A DNA stretch of 64,000 bases from Novosphingobium sp. RL4. GTDB lineage: Bacteria > Pseudomonadota > Alphaproteobacteria > Sphingomonadales > Sphingomonadaceae. The position numbers and the translations under genes were made by a program. The stretch's first letter is position 1; each line of letters opens with the position of its first letter. Shown here in pieces: positions 45,473-55,467 of this stretch. The stretch lies in contig NZ_CP141944.1 in assembly GCF_035658495.1 (NCBI RefSeq), positions 2,692,001-2,756,000 of the forward strand, read 5' to 3'. The notes beneath the pieces were generated by a model. It saw only the letters and a list, made by a program, of their open reading frames with translations, made no database searches and was not told the origin of the DNA.

Positions 45473-47776
45473 ATGCTCCCTGCCGCGCCGTCTCCGCTGC
45501 AAGCCCCCGATCGCCGCTTGCGACCTATTTCGCTGCGCGCGCTCGCCCTTGGAATCGCCTGCATCGGCCTGCCTGCCGGTGCCTGGGCACAGGACCTTTC
45601 GCGTCCTGTCGATACCGGGCCGATCGAGGGTGCGCCCGCCGCCCCGCCCGCCTCTACCGACGATACCGTGCCGATCGCCTTCGAGGCCGACACCGTCGAA
45701 TATGCCCAGAACGACGAATTCGTCACCGCCACCGGCAATGTCGTGCTGCGCAAGGACAAGCAGTCCGTCCGGGCCGACAAGGTGACATGGAACCGCAAGA
45801 CCGGCCAGATCCTGGGCAGCGGCAATGTCCGCATGGTCGATCAGGACGGCAACCAGCTCTACACCGAGAGTGTCGAGCTGACGGACGAACTGAAGACCGG
45901 CATGATGGAGAACCTGCTTCTCGTCATGCGTCAGGGCGGCCGCCTCGCCGCCAACAAGGGCGAGCGCATCGCCAATGGCGACGTCGTGCTCCAGCACGCC
46001 GCCTATACCGGCTGCGCGGTGGAAAACGACGAAGGCTGCCCCAAGACCCCGACCTGGCGCGTCGTCGCCAAGACGGTGGTCTACAGCGAGACGCAGAATC
46101 GCGTGCGGTTCAGCGATGCCCGCCTCGAACTGTTCGGCGCCGTGCAGCTTCCGCTGTTCGGTCTCTCGGTCAGCACCAATGGCGGCGCGGTTTCCGGCTT
46201 CCTCGTGCCTGACCTGCGGTCGAGCCCGTCGAACGGCATCGAGGTTGCACAGTCCTATTACTGGAAGATCGCGGAAAACCGCGACCTCACCGGCTCGCTT
46301 CACGCCTATACCAAGGCCGCGCCGATGGCCTCGTTCCAGTACCGCGCCCTGACGGACCTCGGCGCCTACCAGATCACCGGCTATGCGACCTCTAGCAACC
46401 GCATACCGATCAACAGCAGCAATCCCGACCCGAACCGCGAACGCGCCTTCCGCGGATACATCTTCGCCAACGGCAAGTTCCAGCTCGACGAGAACTGGAG
46501 CATCACCGCCTCGATCCGCCGCGCGACCGACCGTACTTTCGTGCGCCGCTACGACATCTCGCGCGACGATCGCCTGCGTTCGTCGGTCGAACTGGAGCGG
46601 ATCGACCAGGACAGCTACTTCTCCTTCGCCGGCTACGCGACGCAGACCCTGCAATCGAGCCGCGACCAGGGCATGATCCCGGTCGCCCTACCGGTGCTGG
46701 ACTATCGCCACCGCTTCGACGACCCCCTGCTCGGCGGCAAGATCGAGACGCAGGTCAACACCATGGCCGTCACCCGCGTCGACGGTCAGGATACCCAGCG
46801 CGCCTTCGCCAGCACCCAGTGGTCGCTGCGCAAGATCACCGGACTGGGCCAAGAAGTGACCTTCACCGGCCTCGTGCGCGGCGATGTCTATCACTCGGAC
46901 GAAAACGACCTGACCACCACCGCGCTCTATCGGGGCAATGCGGGGTGGCAGGGCCGCGCGATCGCACTCGCCGCGGTGGACGTGAAGTGGCCGCTGGTCG
47001 GGCAGGTGTTCGGCGGCAGCCAGGTGCTGACCCCGCGCATCCAGTTCGTCGCCACGCCGCCGGTCAAGAACCTGGCGATCCCGAACGAGGATTCGCGCGC
47101 GATCGAGCTTGAGGATTCCAACCTCTTCGCGCTCAACCGCTTCCCCGGCTATGACCGGTTCGAGGACGGCGCGCGCGTCACTTACGGGTTCGACTGGATG
47201 TTCGAACGTCCACGCTGGCGGATCAAGTCCACCATCGGACAGTCGGTCCGCCTGAGCAACAAGCCCTCGATCCTGCCTGACGGCACCGGCCTCACCAGCA
47301 AGACCTCGGATATCGTCGGCCGCACCGAACTGCGCTATCGCAACTTCTTCAACATCATCCACCGCTTCCGCGTCGACAAGGACACGCTGGCGGTCCGTCG
47401 CAACGAGTTCGACATCGCGCTGGGCAACAACCAGACCTACCTCGAACTCGGCTATACCAAGCTCAACCGCGACATCTCGATGGACATCGAGGACTTGAAG
47501 GACCGCGAGGAAGTGCGCGCCGCCGGCCGCGTCGCCTTCGCCAACTACTGGTCGATGTTCGGCTCCGCGGTGGTCAACCTGACCGACCGCAACGAAGACC
47601 CGACTTACGGCTCCGACGGTTTCCAGCCCCTGCGCACCCGCGTGGGCATGGCTTACGAGGACGATTGCCTCCAGGTCTCGTTCACCTGGCGGCGCGACTA
47701 CGTGACCTTCGGAGACGCCCGCAAGGGCAACTCGTTCCAGCTCGGCTTCGCGCTCAAGAACATCGGCGCGTGGTAA
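45473..47776 (+). CDS. lptD: LPS-assembly protein LptD
   Basis: The outer-membrane barrel that inserts lipopolysaccharide into the outer leaflet together with LptE. From 45473 it has 767 residues, with signal peptide ending AGAWAQD. The LptA-like jellyroll (about 60-175; FEADTVEYAQNDEFVTATGNVVLRKD split over the strand repeats) precedes the 26-strand barrel, which ends in LGFALKNIGAW. Cysteines are limited to GCAVENDEGC and one in EDDCLQ, fewer than the four of E. coli. It heads the classic lptD-surA-pdxA-rsmA order. Confidence 0.95.
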   Translation: MLPAAPSPLQAPDRRLRPISLRALALGIACIGLPAGAWAQDLSRPVDTGPIEGAPAAPPASTDDTVPIAFEADTVEYAQNDEFVTATGNVVLRKDKQSVRADKVTWNRKTGQILGSGNVRMVDQDGNQLYTESVELTDELKTGMMENLLLVMRQGGRLAANKGERIANGDVVLQHAAYTGCAVENDEGCPKTPTWRVVAKTVVYSETQNRVRFSDARLELFGAVQLPLFGLSVSTNGGAVSGFLVPDLRSSPSNGIEVAQSYYWKIAENRDLTGSLHAYTKAAPMASFQYRALTDLGAYQITGYATSSNRIPINSSNPDPNRERAFRGYIFANGKFQLDENWSITASIRRATDRTFVRRYDISRDDRLRSSVELERIDQDSYFSFAGYATQTLQSSRDQGMIPVALPVLDYRHRFDDPLLGGKIETQVNTMAVTRVDGQDTQRAFASTQWSLRKITGLGQEVTFTGLVRGDVYHSDENDLTTTALYRGNAGWQGRAIALAAVDVKWPLVGQVFGGSQVLTPRIQFVATPPVKNLAIPNEDSRAIELEDSNLFALNRFPGYDRFEDGARVTYGFDWMFERPRWRIKSTIGQSVRLSNKPSILPDGTGLTSKTSDIVGRTELRYRNFFNIIHRFRVDKDTLAVRRNEFDIALGNNQTYLELGYTKLNRDISMDIEDLKDREEVRAAGRVAFANYWSMFGSAVVNLTDRNEDPTYGSDGFQPLRTRVGMAYEDDCLQVSFTWRRDYVTFGDARKGNSFQLGFALKNIGAW

Positions 47777-47955
47777 ATCCGGCCATGGTGGACGCGGAAC
47801 GTCGCGGGCGTTGGCACCGTGCTGCAAAGCGACTATCGGACGTGCTCAGTTTCGGTTAAGCCGCGTGCCGACATAGGGCCGAAGAGATGCCCCTCGGCGA
47901 ATTTTTCCATCGAGCGGCGTCGGCCGTACGGGTCGAATACGGGATACAGGTCAAG

Positions 47956-49326
47956 GTGAAAGCAATCCAAGGCAACAAGTTCATCAAGCGCGCGGCTCTT
48001 GCCTGCGGCGCCCTGGTCGCCTGCGGCACCGGGGTAGCGACACTTTCGTCCAGCGCTGCTTTCGCCCAGTCCGCCCCCCAGGGCGAAATCGTCATCCCTG
48101 ACGACGTGAAGATCTTCGGCAACGACAATCCCAACGTCCGCCGCGCCACTGCCGTGGTCAACGGCGCCGTCATCACCGGCACCGACGTCGACCAGCGCCT
48201 CGCCCTGATCCTCGCCGCCAACCAGGGCAAGATCAGCGAAGAAGAACAGAAGCGCCTGCGCCTCCAGGTGCTGCGCAACCTGATCGACGAAACGCTCCAG
48301 ATCCAGGAGGCCAAGGCCGCCGACGTCGCCGTCGATGACGCCGAAGTCGAACAGTCCTACGCCCGCGTCGCCTCGCAGAACTTCAACCAGAACACACAGG
48401 CGATGGACGCCTATCTCAAGCGTGTCGGTTCTTCGCCGGACTCGCTCAAGCGCCAGATCCGCGGCGAAATGTCGTGGCAGCGCCTGCTCCAGCGCAACGT
48501 CCAGCCCTTCGTCAACGTCTCCGACGACGAAGTGAACGAAGTGATCGATCGCCTCAAGGCCGCCAAGGGCACCGAGGAATACCGGCTTGGCGAAATCTAT
48601 CTCGCAGCCACGCCGGATTCGCAGCAGCAGGTCTTCGACAACGCCAACCAGATCATGCAGCAGCTCCGTCAGGGTGGCAGCTTCGTGGCCTATGCGCGTC
48701 AGTACTCGCAGGCTTCGACGGCTGCGGTCGGCGGCGATCTGGGCTGGATTCGCCTTGCACAGCTGCCCAACGAACTGGGCACCGCGGCGCGGGACATGCA
48801 GGCCGGCCAGCTCGCCGGTCCGATCGAGATTCCCGGCGGCTATTCGATCCTCTACCTGATCGACAAGCGTCAGGTGCTCACCGCCGATCCGCGCGACGCG
48901 CTGCTCGCGCTCAAGCAGATCTCGATGGAATTCCCGAAGGGCATTAGCGAAGCACAGGCGAATGCCAGGGCCGAAAGCTTCGCCAAGACCATCCAGACCG
49001 CCAAGGGCTGCGGTGACGTCGACAAGGTTGCCGCCACGATCGGCGCACAGGTCGTCGCCAACGATCAGGTCAAGGCGCGCGACCTGCCGGGCCCGATCCA
49101 GGCCTCGATCCTCAACCTCTCGCCCGGCGAGACCCTGCCCCCGTTCGGCTCGCTGACCGAGGGTGTGCGCATCCTGATGCTCTGCGGCCGCGACGATCCG
49201 CAGCAGGTCGATTCGGGTCCGAACTTCGACCAGGTCATGTCGCAGCTCGAAGACGACCGCATCAACAAGCGCGCGCAGATGTACCTGCGCGATCTTCGCC
49301 GCGATGCGGTGATCGAATACAACTGA
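47956..49326 (+). CDS. surA: periplasmic chaperone/peptidyl-prolyl isomerase SurA
   Basis: It escorts outer-membrane proteins, including LptD, across the periplasm. The preferred start is GTG at 47956, giving 456 residues with a compact signal peptide (KFIKRAALACGALVACG...AFAQ); an ATG at 47887 would place 23 extra residues before it. The SurA N domain includes NVRRATAVVNGAVITGTDVDQRL and LRNLIDETLQIQEA. One parvulin domain is clear (EEYRLGEIYLAATPDSQ..., GGDLGWIRLAQLP, GYSILYLIDKR), against two in E. coli. pdxA follows by 20 bases. Confidence 0.92.
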   Translation: MKAIQGNKFIKRAALACGALVACGTGVATLSSSAAFAQSAPQGEIVIPDDVKIFGNDNPNVRRATAVVNGAVITGTDVDQRLALILAANQGKISEEEQKRLRLQVLRNLIDETLQIQEAKAADVAVDDAEVEQSYARVASQNFNQNTQAMDAYLKRVGSSPDSLKRQIRGEMSWQRLLQRNVQPFVNVSDDEVNEVIDRLKAAKGTEEYRLGEIYLAATPDSQQQVFDNANQIMQQLRQGGSFVAYARQYSQASTAAVGGDLGWIRLAQLPNELGTAARDMQAGQLAGPIEIPGGYSILYLIDKRQVLTADPRDALLALKQISMEFPKGISEAQANARAESFAKTIQTAKGCGDVDKVAATIGAQVVANDQVKARDLPGPIQASILNLSPGETLPPFGSLTEGVRILMLCGRDDPQQVDSGPNFDQVMSQLEDDRINKRAQMYLRDLRRDAVIEYN

Positions 49327-49346
49327 CGATAGCAGGGGCGGCAAGC

Positions 49347-50366
49347 ATGGCGGCCAGTTCCAACGGCGCGCCGCCCCTCGCGGTTTCGCTCGGAGACCCG
49401 GCGGGCGTTGGCCCGGAACTGTTCGCCGAGGCCTGGTCCCGGCGGCATGAGGCCGGACTTTCGCCCTTCTTCGTGACCGGCGGCGCGGGCGTGCTTGTCG
49501 CCGCCGCGCGCAGCCGGGGGATCGACCTTCCCGTAGCGCGCATCGCCGCGCCGGCCGAGGCCGCAGACCTCTTCGGCGAAGCACTCCCGGTGCTGGGAAG
49601 CGAGGATGCCGGCGCATCGTTCGGCGCGCCCGATCGTGAAGGCGCCGCGCTGGCGCTGCACTCCCTCACCCGTGCCACGCAGCTTGCCATCTCGGGCGAG
49701 GCAGGCGCCGTCGTCACCGGCCCCATCGCGAAGTCGCGGCTCGCCGAGATCGGCTTTACCCAGCCGGGCCAGACCGAATTCCTCGCCGACGCCTGCGGAA
49801 TTCCGCATGAAAGCGCGGTGATGATGCTCGCAGGGCCCAACTTGCGCACCGTCCCGCTGACGGTCCACGTCGCACTTTGCGAGGTGCCCACCCTGCTGAC
49901 CCGCGATCTGATCGAGAGCAAGGCGCGGATCGTCGCCCATGCCCTTGGCCGCGATTTCGGGCTTTCTCCCGCACGCATCGCCATTACCGGGCTCAACCCC
50001 CACGCCGGGGAAGACGGCCGCATGGGCCGCGAGGAGATAGAGACGATCGCCCCCGCTATCGCTGCGCTGCGCGAATCGGGGCTTGCCGTAACCGGCCCTC
50101 ACCCCGCCGACGCCCTGTTCGCCGCGCATGAGCGCGAGAAGTTCGACGTGGCGCTCTGCATGTATCACGATCAGGCACTTATCCCGATCAAGACGCTCGA
50201 TTTCGATGCGGGCGTCAATGTCACCCTGGGCCTGCCGATCGTGCGGACCTCGCCCGATCACGGAACCGCCTTCGGCATCGCCGGCAAGGGCGTGGCCAGC
50301 CCCGGCGCCACCATCGCGGCGCTGCGCATGGCCGGCGAATGCGCCGGCCGGAGAGCAAGCAAATGA
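49347..50366 (+). CDS. pdxA: 4-hydroxythreonine-4-phosphate dehydrogenase
   Basis: This NAD-dependent step of the DXP-dependent pyridoxal phosphate pathway yields 3-amino-1-hydroxyacetone phosphate. It has 339 residues. Visible motifs are [36 protein letters not shown], the metal-site [16 protein letters not shown] and [16 protein letters not shown], then [20 protein letters not shown]. Its stop overlaps the rsmA start (ATGA), so the two are translationally coupled. Confidence 0.96.
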   Translation: MAASSNGAPPLAVSLGDPAGVGPELFAEAWSRRHEAGLSPFFVTGGAGVLVAAARSRGIDLPVARIAAPAEAADLFGEALPVLGSEDAGASFGAPDREGAALALHSLTRATQLAISGEAGAVVTGPIAKSRLAEIGFTQPGQTEFLADACGIPHESAVMMLAGPNLRTVPLTVHVALCEVPTLLTRDLIESKARIVAHALGRDFGLSPARIAITGLNPHAGEDGRMGREEIETIAPAIAALRESGLAVTGPHPADALFAAHEREKFDVALCMYHDQALIPIKTLDFDAGVNVTLGLPIVRTSPDHGTAFGIAGKGVASPGATIAALRMAGECAGRRASK

Positions 50367-51187
50367 CCACCCTACCTCCCTTGCGCGAAGTCATCGCGAA
50401 GCACGGGCTTTCGGCGTCGAAGGCGCTGGGGCAGAATTTCCTGTTCGACGAACAGTTGCTGGATCGCATTGCCGCGATCCCCGGCGGGCTGGAAGGCAAG
50501 CAGGTGCTGGAAGTCGGCCCCGGCCCCGGCGGGCTGACGCGGGCGCTGCTGCGTGCCGGCGCAACCGTGACCGCCATCGAAATGGACCGCCGCTGCCTGC
50601 CCGCGCTCGCAGAACTGGAAACCGCGTTTCCCGGCAAACTCAAGGTGATCGAAGGCGATGCGATGAAGATCGCCCCGGCCGACCTTTTCGACGGGCCTTA
50701 TGCCGTGGTCGCCAACCTGCCTTACAACGTCGGAACGGCGCTGTTCATCGGCTGGCTTTCCGGCGAAAGCTGGCCTCCGCAATGGTCTTCGCTGACGCTG
50801 ATGTTCCAGGAGGAAGTCGCCCGCCGCATCGTGGCCGAGCCGGACACCTCGGCTTACGGACGCCTCGCGGTGCTGGCCCAGTGGCGCGCCAAGGCGAAGC
50901 TGGCGATGAAGGTCCATCGCAGTGCCTTCACGCCCCCGCCCAAGGTCATGTCCGCGATCGTGCATGTCGAACCCGGCGATGCGCCGGAAGGCGTTTCCAT
51001 GCGGATTCTTGAGCGCGTGACGGAAGCCGCCTTCGGGCAACGCCGCAAGATGCTGCGCCAGAGCCTCAAGGGCGTGCCGGGGGCGCTCGACGCGCTGGAC
51101 CGCCTCGGGATAGACCCGCAGCGCCGCGCCGAAACGCTTTCGGTGGATGAATTCGTGAGCGTGGCGCGGGAACTGACCCGCGCCTGA
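50363..51187 (+). CDS. rsmA: 16S rRNA dimethyladenosine transferase
   Basis: RsmA (KsgA) dimethylates two adjacent adenosines of the 3'-terminal 16S hairpin with S-adenosylmethionine. It has 274 residues from 50363; the start overlaps the pdxA stop. [12 protein letters not shown] is the N-terminal family motif, motif I is [16 protein letters not shown], motif IV is [10 protein letters not shown], and the C-terminal domain includes [14 protein letters not shown]. It closes the lptD operon and meets the PilZ gene head to head in ends only nine bases apart. Confidence 0.96.
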   Translation: MTTLPPLREVIAKHGLSASKALGQNFLFDEQLLDRIAAIPGGLEGKQVLEVGPGPGGLTRALLRAGATVTAIEMDRRCLPALAELETAFPGKLKVIEGDAMKIAPADLFDGPYAVVANLPYNVGTALFIGWLSGESWPPQWSSLTLMFQEEVARRIVAEPDTSAYGRLAVLAQWRAKAKLAMKVHRSAFTPPPKVMSAIVHVEPGDAPEGVSMRILERVTEAAFGQRRKMLRQSLKGVPGALDALDRLGIDPQRRAETLSVDEFVSVARELTRA

Positions 51188-51196
51188 CGCCCAGCG

Positions 51197-51691
51197 TCAA
51201 AGATCGCCCGCGCCCGCCACGGTTTCCCGCGCCGCTTCCAGCGAGCCGATGCTCGCCGTGACGAAATGGGAAACCATCAGGGCTCCGCAGCCCAGCACCG
51301 CCGCGATCAGGGCGAACTGAAGAACCCGGCCCAGCAGCGGCCCGTCTGAAGCCAGGATGCCGGCCAGGCCCTGCCGCTTGTCACGCGCGGCGGCAGCCGC
51401 GGAAAGCGTGATGGGAATATCTCCGCCCTCGATCAACGCTATCACGCTGATCGGTTCACGCAGGGCCACGCCGCACCGGTTGCCCAGCCGCCAGCGCACT
51501 TCGCCGGAGATGGATTGCCCTCCGACGACCATCCGCACACGCTCCCCCCGCTCAGGCGGTTTCGACATGGTCAGACGCATACCGTGCGAACTGGCATCAA
51601 GCACGAATGCCTCGCCTTCCCCACGTTCACTGCAAACACGCACTTGAACCATGGCGCGCGTACGCGCGCGCCTGATCTTTTCTTCCTTCAC
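51197..51691 (-). CDS. PilZ-domain protein with C-terminal membrane helix
   Basis: A 164-residue candidate c-di-GMP effector. The PilZ domain (about 5-95) has the ligand motif RRARTR near the N-terminus and the second motif DASSHGMRLTM. A single hydrophobic helix (LGRVLQFALIAAVLGCGALMV, residues about 120-141) follows, so the domain faces the cytoplasm at the membrane. It is a lone gene. Together with the GGDEF-EAL protein at 20.5 kb it shows c-di-GMP signalling in this strain. Confidence 0.87.
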   Translation of the reverse strand: MKEEKIRRARTRAMVQVRVCSERGEGEAFVLDASSHGMRLTMSKPPERGERVRMVVGGQSISGEVRWRLGNRCGVALREPISVIALIEGGDIPITLSAAAAARDKRQGLAGILASDGPLLGRVLQFALIAAVLGCGALMVSHFVTASIGSLEAARETVAGAGDL

Positions 51692-51765
51692 GCCAGCCCC
51701 CCTAGCGACCCGGTTTTCCCGTTAGACGCTAGGAGGGAATAGCTCAATTTAAAGTTAAGATCGGT

Positions 51766-53895
51766 TCAGGCTGCAGCGAAAAACTTATCCGAAACCAGTA
51801 CTTTCTTCTTCCGGCGCCATGCGTGGAGCAGTGGCTCGGTATAGCCGTTGGGCTGGGCCACGCCCTTGAACACGAGGTCGCAGGCGGCGCGGAATGCCAG
51901 CGAAGCATCCCAATTGCCCGCCATCGGTTCATACAGCGGATCGGCGGCATTCTGCGCATCGACCTTTTCCGCCATCCGGTGCAGCGAATCGAGCACCTGC
52001 GCTTCGGAACAGACGCCGTGCAGCAGCCAGTTCGCGATGTGCTGGCTGGATATCCGCAGCGTGGCGCGGTCTTCCATCAGCCCCACGTCATCGATGTCGG
52101 GAACCTTGGAACAGCCGACACCCTGATCGATCCAGCGTACGACATAGCCCAGCAGCCCCTGCGCATTGTTGTCCAGTTCCTCGCGAACTTCTTCCTCCGA
52201 CCAATTCGCGCCATCTGCCAGCGGCACCTGCAACAGCAGATCAAGGGAGGGAATTTCTGCGCCTTCCATTTCCTTGCGCAGGCCGAACACGTCCACCGCG
52301 TGATAATGCATTGCGTGGAGCGTGGCCGCGGTGGGTGACGGGACCCAGGCCGTATTGGCGCCGGTCCTGGGGTGGCCCACTTTCTGCTCCAGCATGTCCC
52401 GCATCATGTCTGGCGCGGCCCACATGCCCTTGCCTATCTGCGCAATGCCGGAAAGCCCGTGGCGCAGCCCGATGGCGACATTGCGCTTCTCATAGGCCTG
52501 TATCCAGGCCGATCCCTTGATCGCGCTCTTGCGGATCATCGGCCCGGCCCGCATCGATGTGTGGATCTCGTCCCCGGTGCGATCGAGGAATCCGGTATTG
52601 ATGAAGACGATACGGTCCTTCACGGCATGGATGCAGGCCGCCAGGTTCGCCGAAGTGCGCCGTTCCTCGTCCATGACGCCGACCTTGATCGTGTGGCGCG
52701 GCAGGCCCAGCAGGTCTTCGACCGCGTCGAACAGGTCATTGGTGAAGGCGCATTCCTGCGGCCCGTGCATCTTCGGCTTGACGATATAGATCGAGCCTTC
52801 GCGGCTGTTCCCGAAGCGGGTCAGCCCCTTCACGTCCTGCGCGGAGATGGCGCTGGTCAGCACCGCGTCCATGATCCCCTCGGGAATTTCGGAGCCGTCA
52901 GGCAGGAGGATAGCCGGATTGGTCATGAGGTGGCCGACGTTGCGGACGAACAGCAGGCTCCGCCCCGACAGCTCGAACGCTTCGCCGGAAGGCGTGGTTA
53001 CTTGCCTGTTGCCGGCGAGCTCGCGGGTCTGGACCTTCCCGGCTTTCTCGAAAGTCTCGACAAGATCGCCGCGAATGACGCCCAGCCAGTTGGCATAGGC
53101 CGCGAGCTTGTCCTCGGCATCGACCGCCGCGACCGAATCCTCCAGATCGACGATAGTCGTGAGCGCCGCTTCGAGAACGATGTCGGAAATGCCCAGCCTG
53201 TCGGACCGGCCGACTTCGGTTTCAGGATCGACGACGATCTCGATGGCAAGGCCGTTCGAACGATAGAGCCGCCCCTGCGCCGTTTGGCCAACATACTGCG
53301 CCGGATCGGCCAGAATTGCTTCGAAACCGGTGGCATCCACCCAGCTTCCCGATGCCAGCGGCAGAGCCTGATCGAGGAATGCACGCCCTGCCGCGATCAC
53401 TGCGGCACCGCGAGCCGGATCATAGCCCCTGCCCTGCGCCGGAGCGGCATCGAGCGCGTCCGTACCATAGAAGGCATCGTAAAGGCTGCCCCAGCGCGCA
53501 TTGGCGGCATTGAGCAGGAAGCGGGCATTGAGCACGGGAACGACCAGTTGCGGCCCCGCCATCGTCGCGATTTCCGCATCGACGCCGCGCGTACCGATGG
53601 TGAAATCGCCCGGTTCGGGCACGAGATAGCCGATCTCGCGCAGGAACTGCTGATAGGCTTCCTGTTCGATCGGCTGGCCGGCGCGCGCGCCATGCCATTC
53701 ATCGATGCGGGCCTGCAAGGCATCGCGCGTTTCGAGCAGGGCCCGGTTACGCGGCGCGAAATTGGCCAGCAGATCGGCAAATCCGAGCCAGAACGAACCT
53801 GCATCCTGCCCGATGGGGGCCAGAACCTCATCCTCGACGAAGCGCGCCAGTGCGGCGTCGACCCGGAGGCCCGAACGTTCAACGCTGTCAGTCAT
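51766..53895 (-). CDS. glcB: malate synthase G
   Basis: It condenses glyoxylate with acetyl-CoA to malate. The 709 residues match the long G isoform rather than the shorter A type. Motifs are [71 protein letters not shown] and [11 protein letters not shown]. The start region reads ATGATGACT; 53895 (MTDSVERSG) is preferred with GAGGA upstream, but 53898 or 53907 are possible. No isocitrate lyase gene is next to it. Confidence 0.94.
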   Translation of the reverse strand: MTDSVERSGLRVDAALARFVEDEVLAPIGQDAGSFWLGFADLLANFAPRNRALLETRDALQARIDEWHGARAGQPIEQEAYQQFLREIGYLVPEPGDFTIGTRGVDAEIATMAGPQLVVPVLNARFLLNAANARWGSLYDAFYGTDALDAAPAQGRGYDPARGAAVIAAGRAFLDQALPLASGSWVDATGFEAILADPAQYVGQTAQGRLYRSNGLAIEIVVDPETEVGRSDRLGISDIVLEAALTTIVDLEDSVAAVDAEDKLAAYANWLGVIRGDLVETFEKAGKVQTRELAGNRQVTTPSGEAFELSGRSLLFVRNVGHLMTNPAILLPDGSEIPEGIMDAVLTSAISAQDVKGLTRFGNSREGSIYIVKPKMHGPQECAFTNDLFDAVEDLLGLPRHTIKVGVMDEERRTSANLAACIHAVKDRIVFINTGFLDRTGDEIHTSMRAGPMIRKSAIKGSAWIQAYEKRNVAIGLRHGLSGIAQIGKGMWAAPDMMRDMLEQKVGHPRTGANTAWVPSPTAATLHAMHYHAVDVFGLRKEMEGAEIPSLDLLLQVPLADGANWSEEEVREELDNNAQGLLGYVVRWIDQGVGCSKVPDIDDVGLMEDRATLRISSQHIANWLLHGVCSEAQVLDSLHRMAEKVDAQNAADPLYEPMAGNWDASLAFRAACDLVFKGVAQPNGYTEPLLHAWRRKKKVLVSDKFFAAA

Positions 53896-54127
53896 CATTC
53901 CTCGCATTCCTTGCGCGCGCAGGCCCATCGGGCGAGCGGCGACCGTGACAATTCTTTTCAAGACTGTCCTGGGGAGGATGCCTATCCTATGCCGCATCCC
54001 GGCGGGAATGGCAACATGCGCCATTTACGGTCCAAAGTGGCACCACGTCGGATCAGCTTACAGCTTGCGTCGGAATAACTTACATAGGACATTCACCCTG
54101 CTCGAAAGCCGCGCGGGAACACGCGGT

Positions 54128-54143
54128 TGGCACGGGTGTTGCT
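54128..54143 (+). promoter_or_regulatory. sigma-54 (-24/-12) promoter
   Basis: TGGCACG-GGTG-TTGCT matches the sigma-54 consensus TGGCACGNNNNTTGCW at every defined base and with the exact spacing. It lies about 90 bases upstream of the membrane-protein ATG at 54232 and points toward it. The rest of the 53896-54231 gap has an imperfect CCGCG/CGCGG repeat at about 54108-54125 and no ORF I trust. Confidence 0.75.
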
Positions 54144-54231
54144 GAACCGGATAACGTAATGGCGCCCGGCGGCGCCAGTGGGTTGCCCCTGGTTCAGGCG
54201 GGCCTTTTCGCAAGCCGGGCAGGACGTGAGG

Positions 54232-54600
54232 ATGGGAATGTTTCGAAAACCGGGAATATTTCAGAAACTCAGCCGACTGTTCGTGATCAAGACACGCTGG
54301 GAAGCGTTCATGATCATCTACGCCCTTGCGCTTGGCGCCGTGGAACGCGGCAGCGTGTACATCACGCGCTTTCCCGGCTGGGGCGGGAAGCTGCTGTTCC
54401 TGGCGTGCACGGGCGCCGTCTTCATGGCAGGCGCCAAAATTCTCGACTGCATCAAGTACGAGAAAGCCGAAAACGCCGCAAAGGTCGAACTGGCCAAGCT
54501 CGAAACCACATCCGAACCGGAGGACAGCGGTGCCCCTGCCCTGATAACCGCTCAGGCTCCGGGCCAGATCGCTGGACAGGCAAGGCCGGACGCAGCCTGA
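54232..54600 (+). CDS. small two-helix membrane protein of unknown function
   Basis: A 122-residue protein I do not recognise. A basic N-terminal segment (RKPGIFQKLSRLFVIKTRWE) precedes a first hydrophobic helix (AFMIIYALALGAVERG) and, after VYITRFPGWGGK, a second one (LLFLACTGAVFMAGAKIL). A charged helix (KYEKAENAAKVELAKLE) and a Pro/Ala-rich tail end the protein, presumably in the cytoplasm. GTGAGG precedes the ATG. The gene is alone and sits behind a consensus sigma-54 promoter, which points to stress, nitrogen or envelope control rather than housekeeping. Confidence 0.78.
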   Translation: MGMFRKPGIFQKLSRLFVIKTRWEAFMIIYALALGAVERGSVYITRFPGWGGKLLFLACTGAVFMAGAKILDCIKYEKAENAAKVELAKLETTSEPEDSGAPALITAQAPGQIAGQARPDAA

Positions 54601-54609
54601 CGGGAAATC

Positions 54610-54960
54610 TCAGAAACTCGCGCCGTCCACCGGCCTGATCGCCAGCTTGCCAAGGTCCGCCTCGGGCACGCAGCGCAAGTTGATGGCAGCCATCGGCGTG
54701 CCATCCGGCCCTTGCGCACCGGCGAAAGGCTGGCACCCGCAGGTGGTGCAAAAACGGTGCACGATCTTGTGCTTGTAGAAGCGATATTCCCGCAACGCGT
54801 CCTCGCCGCTGGAAATTCCAAGCGCATCCTCGGGCACGAATGTCAGGAGAAAACCCTTGCGGCGGCAATGCGAGCAATTGCAGCTCATCGCTTCGGAAGG
54901 AAGATCGGCATCGACGGTGAAGGACACGGCGCCGCAATGGCAACTGCCGGAATAAGCCAT
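54610..54960 (-). CDS. GFA-family zinc protein
   Basis: A 116-residue protein of the GFA fold, the second in this window. The cysteine sets are GSCHCGAVSF, SCNCSHCRRKG and FCTTCGCQPF, the last typical of the subgroup with an acidic, unknown reaction. GGAGAAGGGGAAGCGG lies before the ATG at 54960. The gene ends nine bases from the stop of the convergent membrane-protein gene. Formaldehyde handling is only one possibility for this family. Confidence 0.86.
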   Translation of the reverse strand: MAYSGSCHCGAVSFTVDADLPSEAMSCNCSHCRRKGFLLTFVPEDALGISSGEDALREYRFYKHKIVHRFCTTCGCQPFAGAQGPDGTPMAAINLRCVPEADLGKLAIRPVDGASF

Positions 54961-55056
54961 TCCGCTTCCCCTTCTCCAAGGTTGCCCGCCTGCATGTTTC
55001 AGGCCGGGAAGGTGGGGTGTTTCTGTTGCAAGGTACACCCCGAACCCCTGGAATCC

Positions 55057-55365
55057 CTTCTGTTGCCCGGTGGGTCCAACCGCGCTTTAGCTTTGTAACG
55101 TCAGGGCGTTAGCCCCTAGAATTACGCGGCGAGAGCGAGTGCTTCGTTGTCGTTGGCACTTGTGAGTTTTGAGCCTTGAACGGGTTACTCAGCCCGAATG
55201 AAAACACCGCTTTTCAACACACGTCGATCCTAGTTCGGCCCCGTCATCACCCCTGCGACAACAGGGCTGTCCCGCCGGAAAACTCCGAAGGAACGGGTGA
55301 TGGTGGAGCCGCCGGGTACCGCCCCCGGGTCCGCTGTGCCTATTATACGGCGCAGTTTATCATCA
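55057..55365 (-). ncRNA. ssrA: circularly permuted two-piece tmRNA (alpha type)
   Basis: On the minus strand the tag ORF at 55122-55157 encodes ANDNEALALAA and a TAA stop. The coding piece starts at about 55242 with GGGGCCGAACTAGGATCGACG. Its first seven bases pair with CGGCTCC just before ACCA (CCA end at 55301) of the acceptor piece, which lies upstream in the transcript and has the T-arm CCGGG-GGCGGTA-CCCGG. About 58 bases separate the pieces and would be removed. The coding 3' end near GGGCAACAGAAGGG (55057-55070) and the outer 5' end are approximate. Confidence 0.93.
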
Positions 55366-55410
55366 TATCCGGTCGAAACCGGCGGAACCTCATATAGGGC
55401 GCCGGCCGGA

Positions 55411-55441
55411 AAAGAAAAGGGCGGGAATGACCCCGCCCTTC
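55411..55441 (-). terminator. terminator of mscL
   Basis: On the minus strand AAGGGCGGG and CCCGCCCTT flank a short loop and are followed by TTCTTTTC. It lies 27 bases after the mscL stop and separates it from the tmRNA transcript. Confidence 0.85.
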
Positions 55442-55467
55442 TGCAATTCACAGAGGATTTTTCAGCC

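Noticed and set aside
47812..47826. Possible sigma-54 box TGGCACCGTGCTGCA before surA
   Set aside because: GG and GC are one base closer than the strict sigma-54 spacing and the -12 lacks TTGC. surA is a housekeeping gene.
55342..55347. TATAAT hexamer on the minus strand near the tmRNA
   Set aside because: It lies inside the acceptor piece, within a small GCC/GGC hairpin, so it cannot be the promoter of the whole tmRNA.
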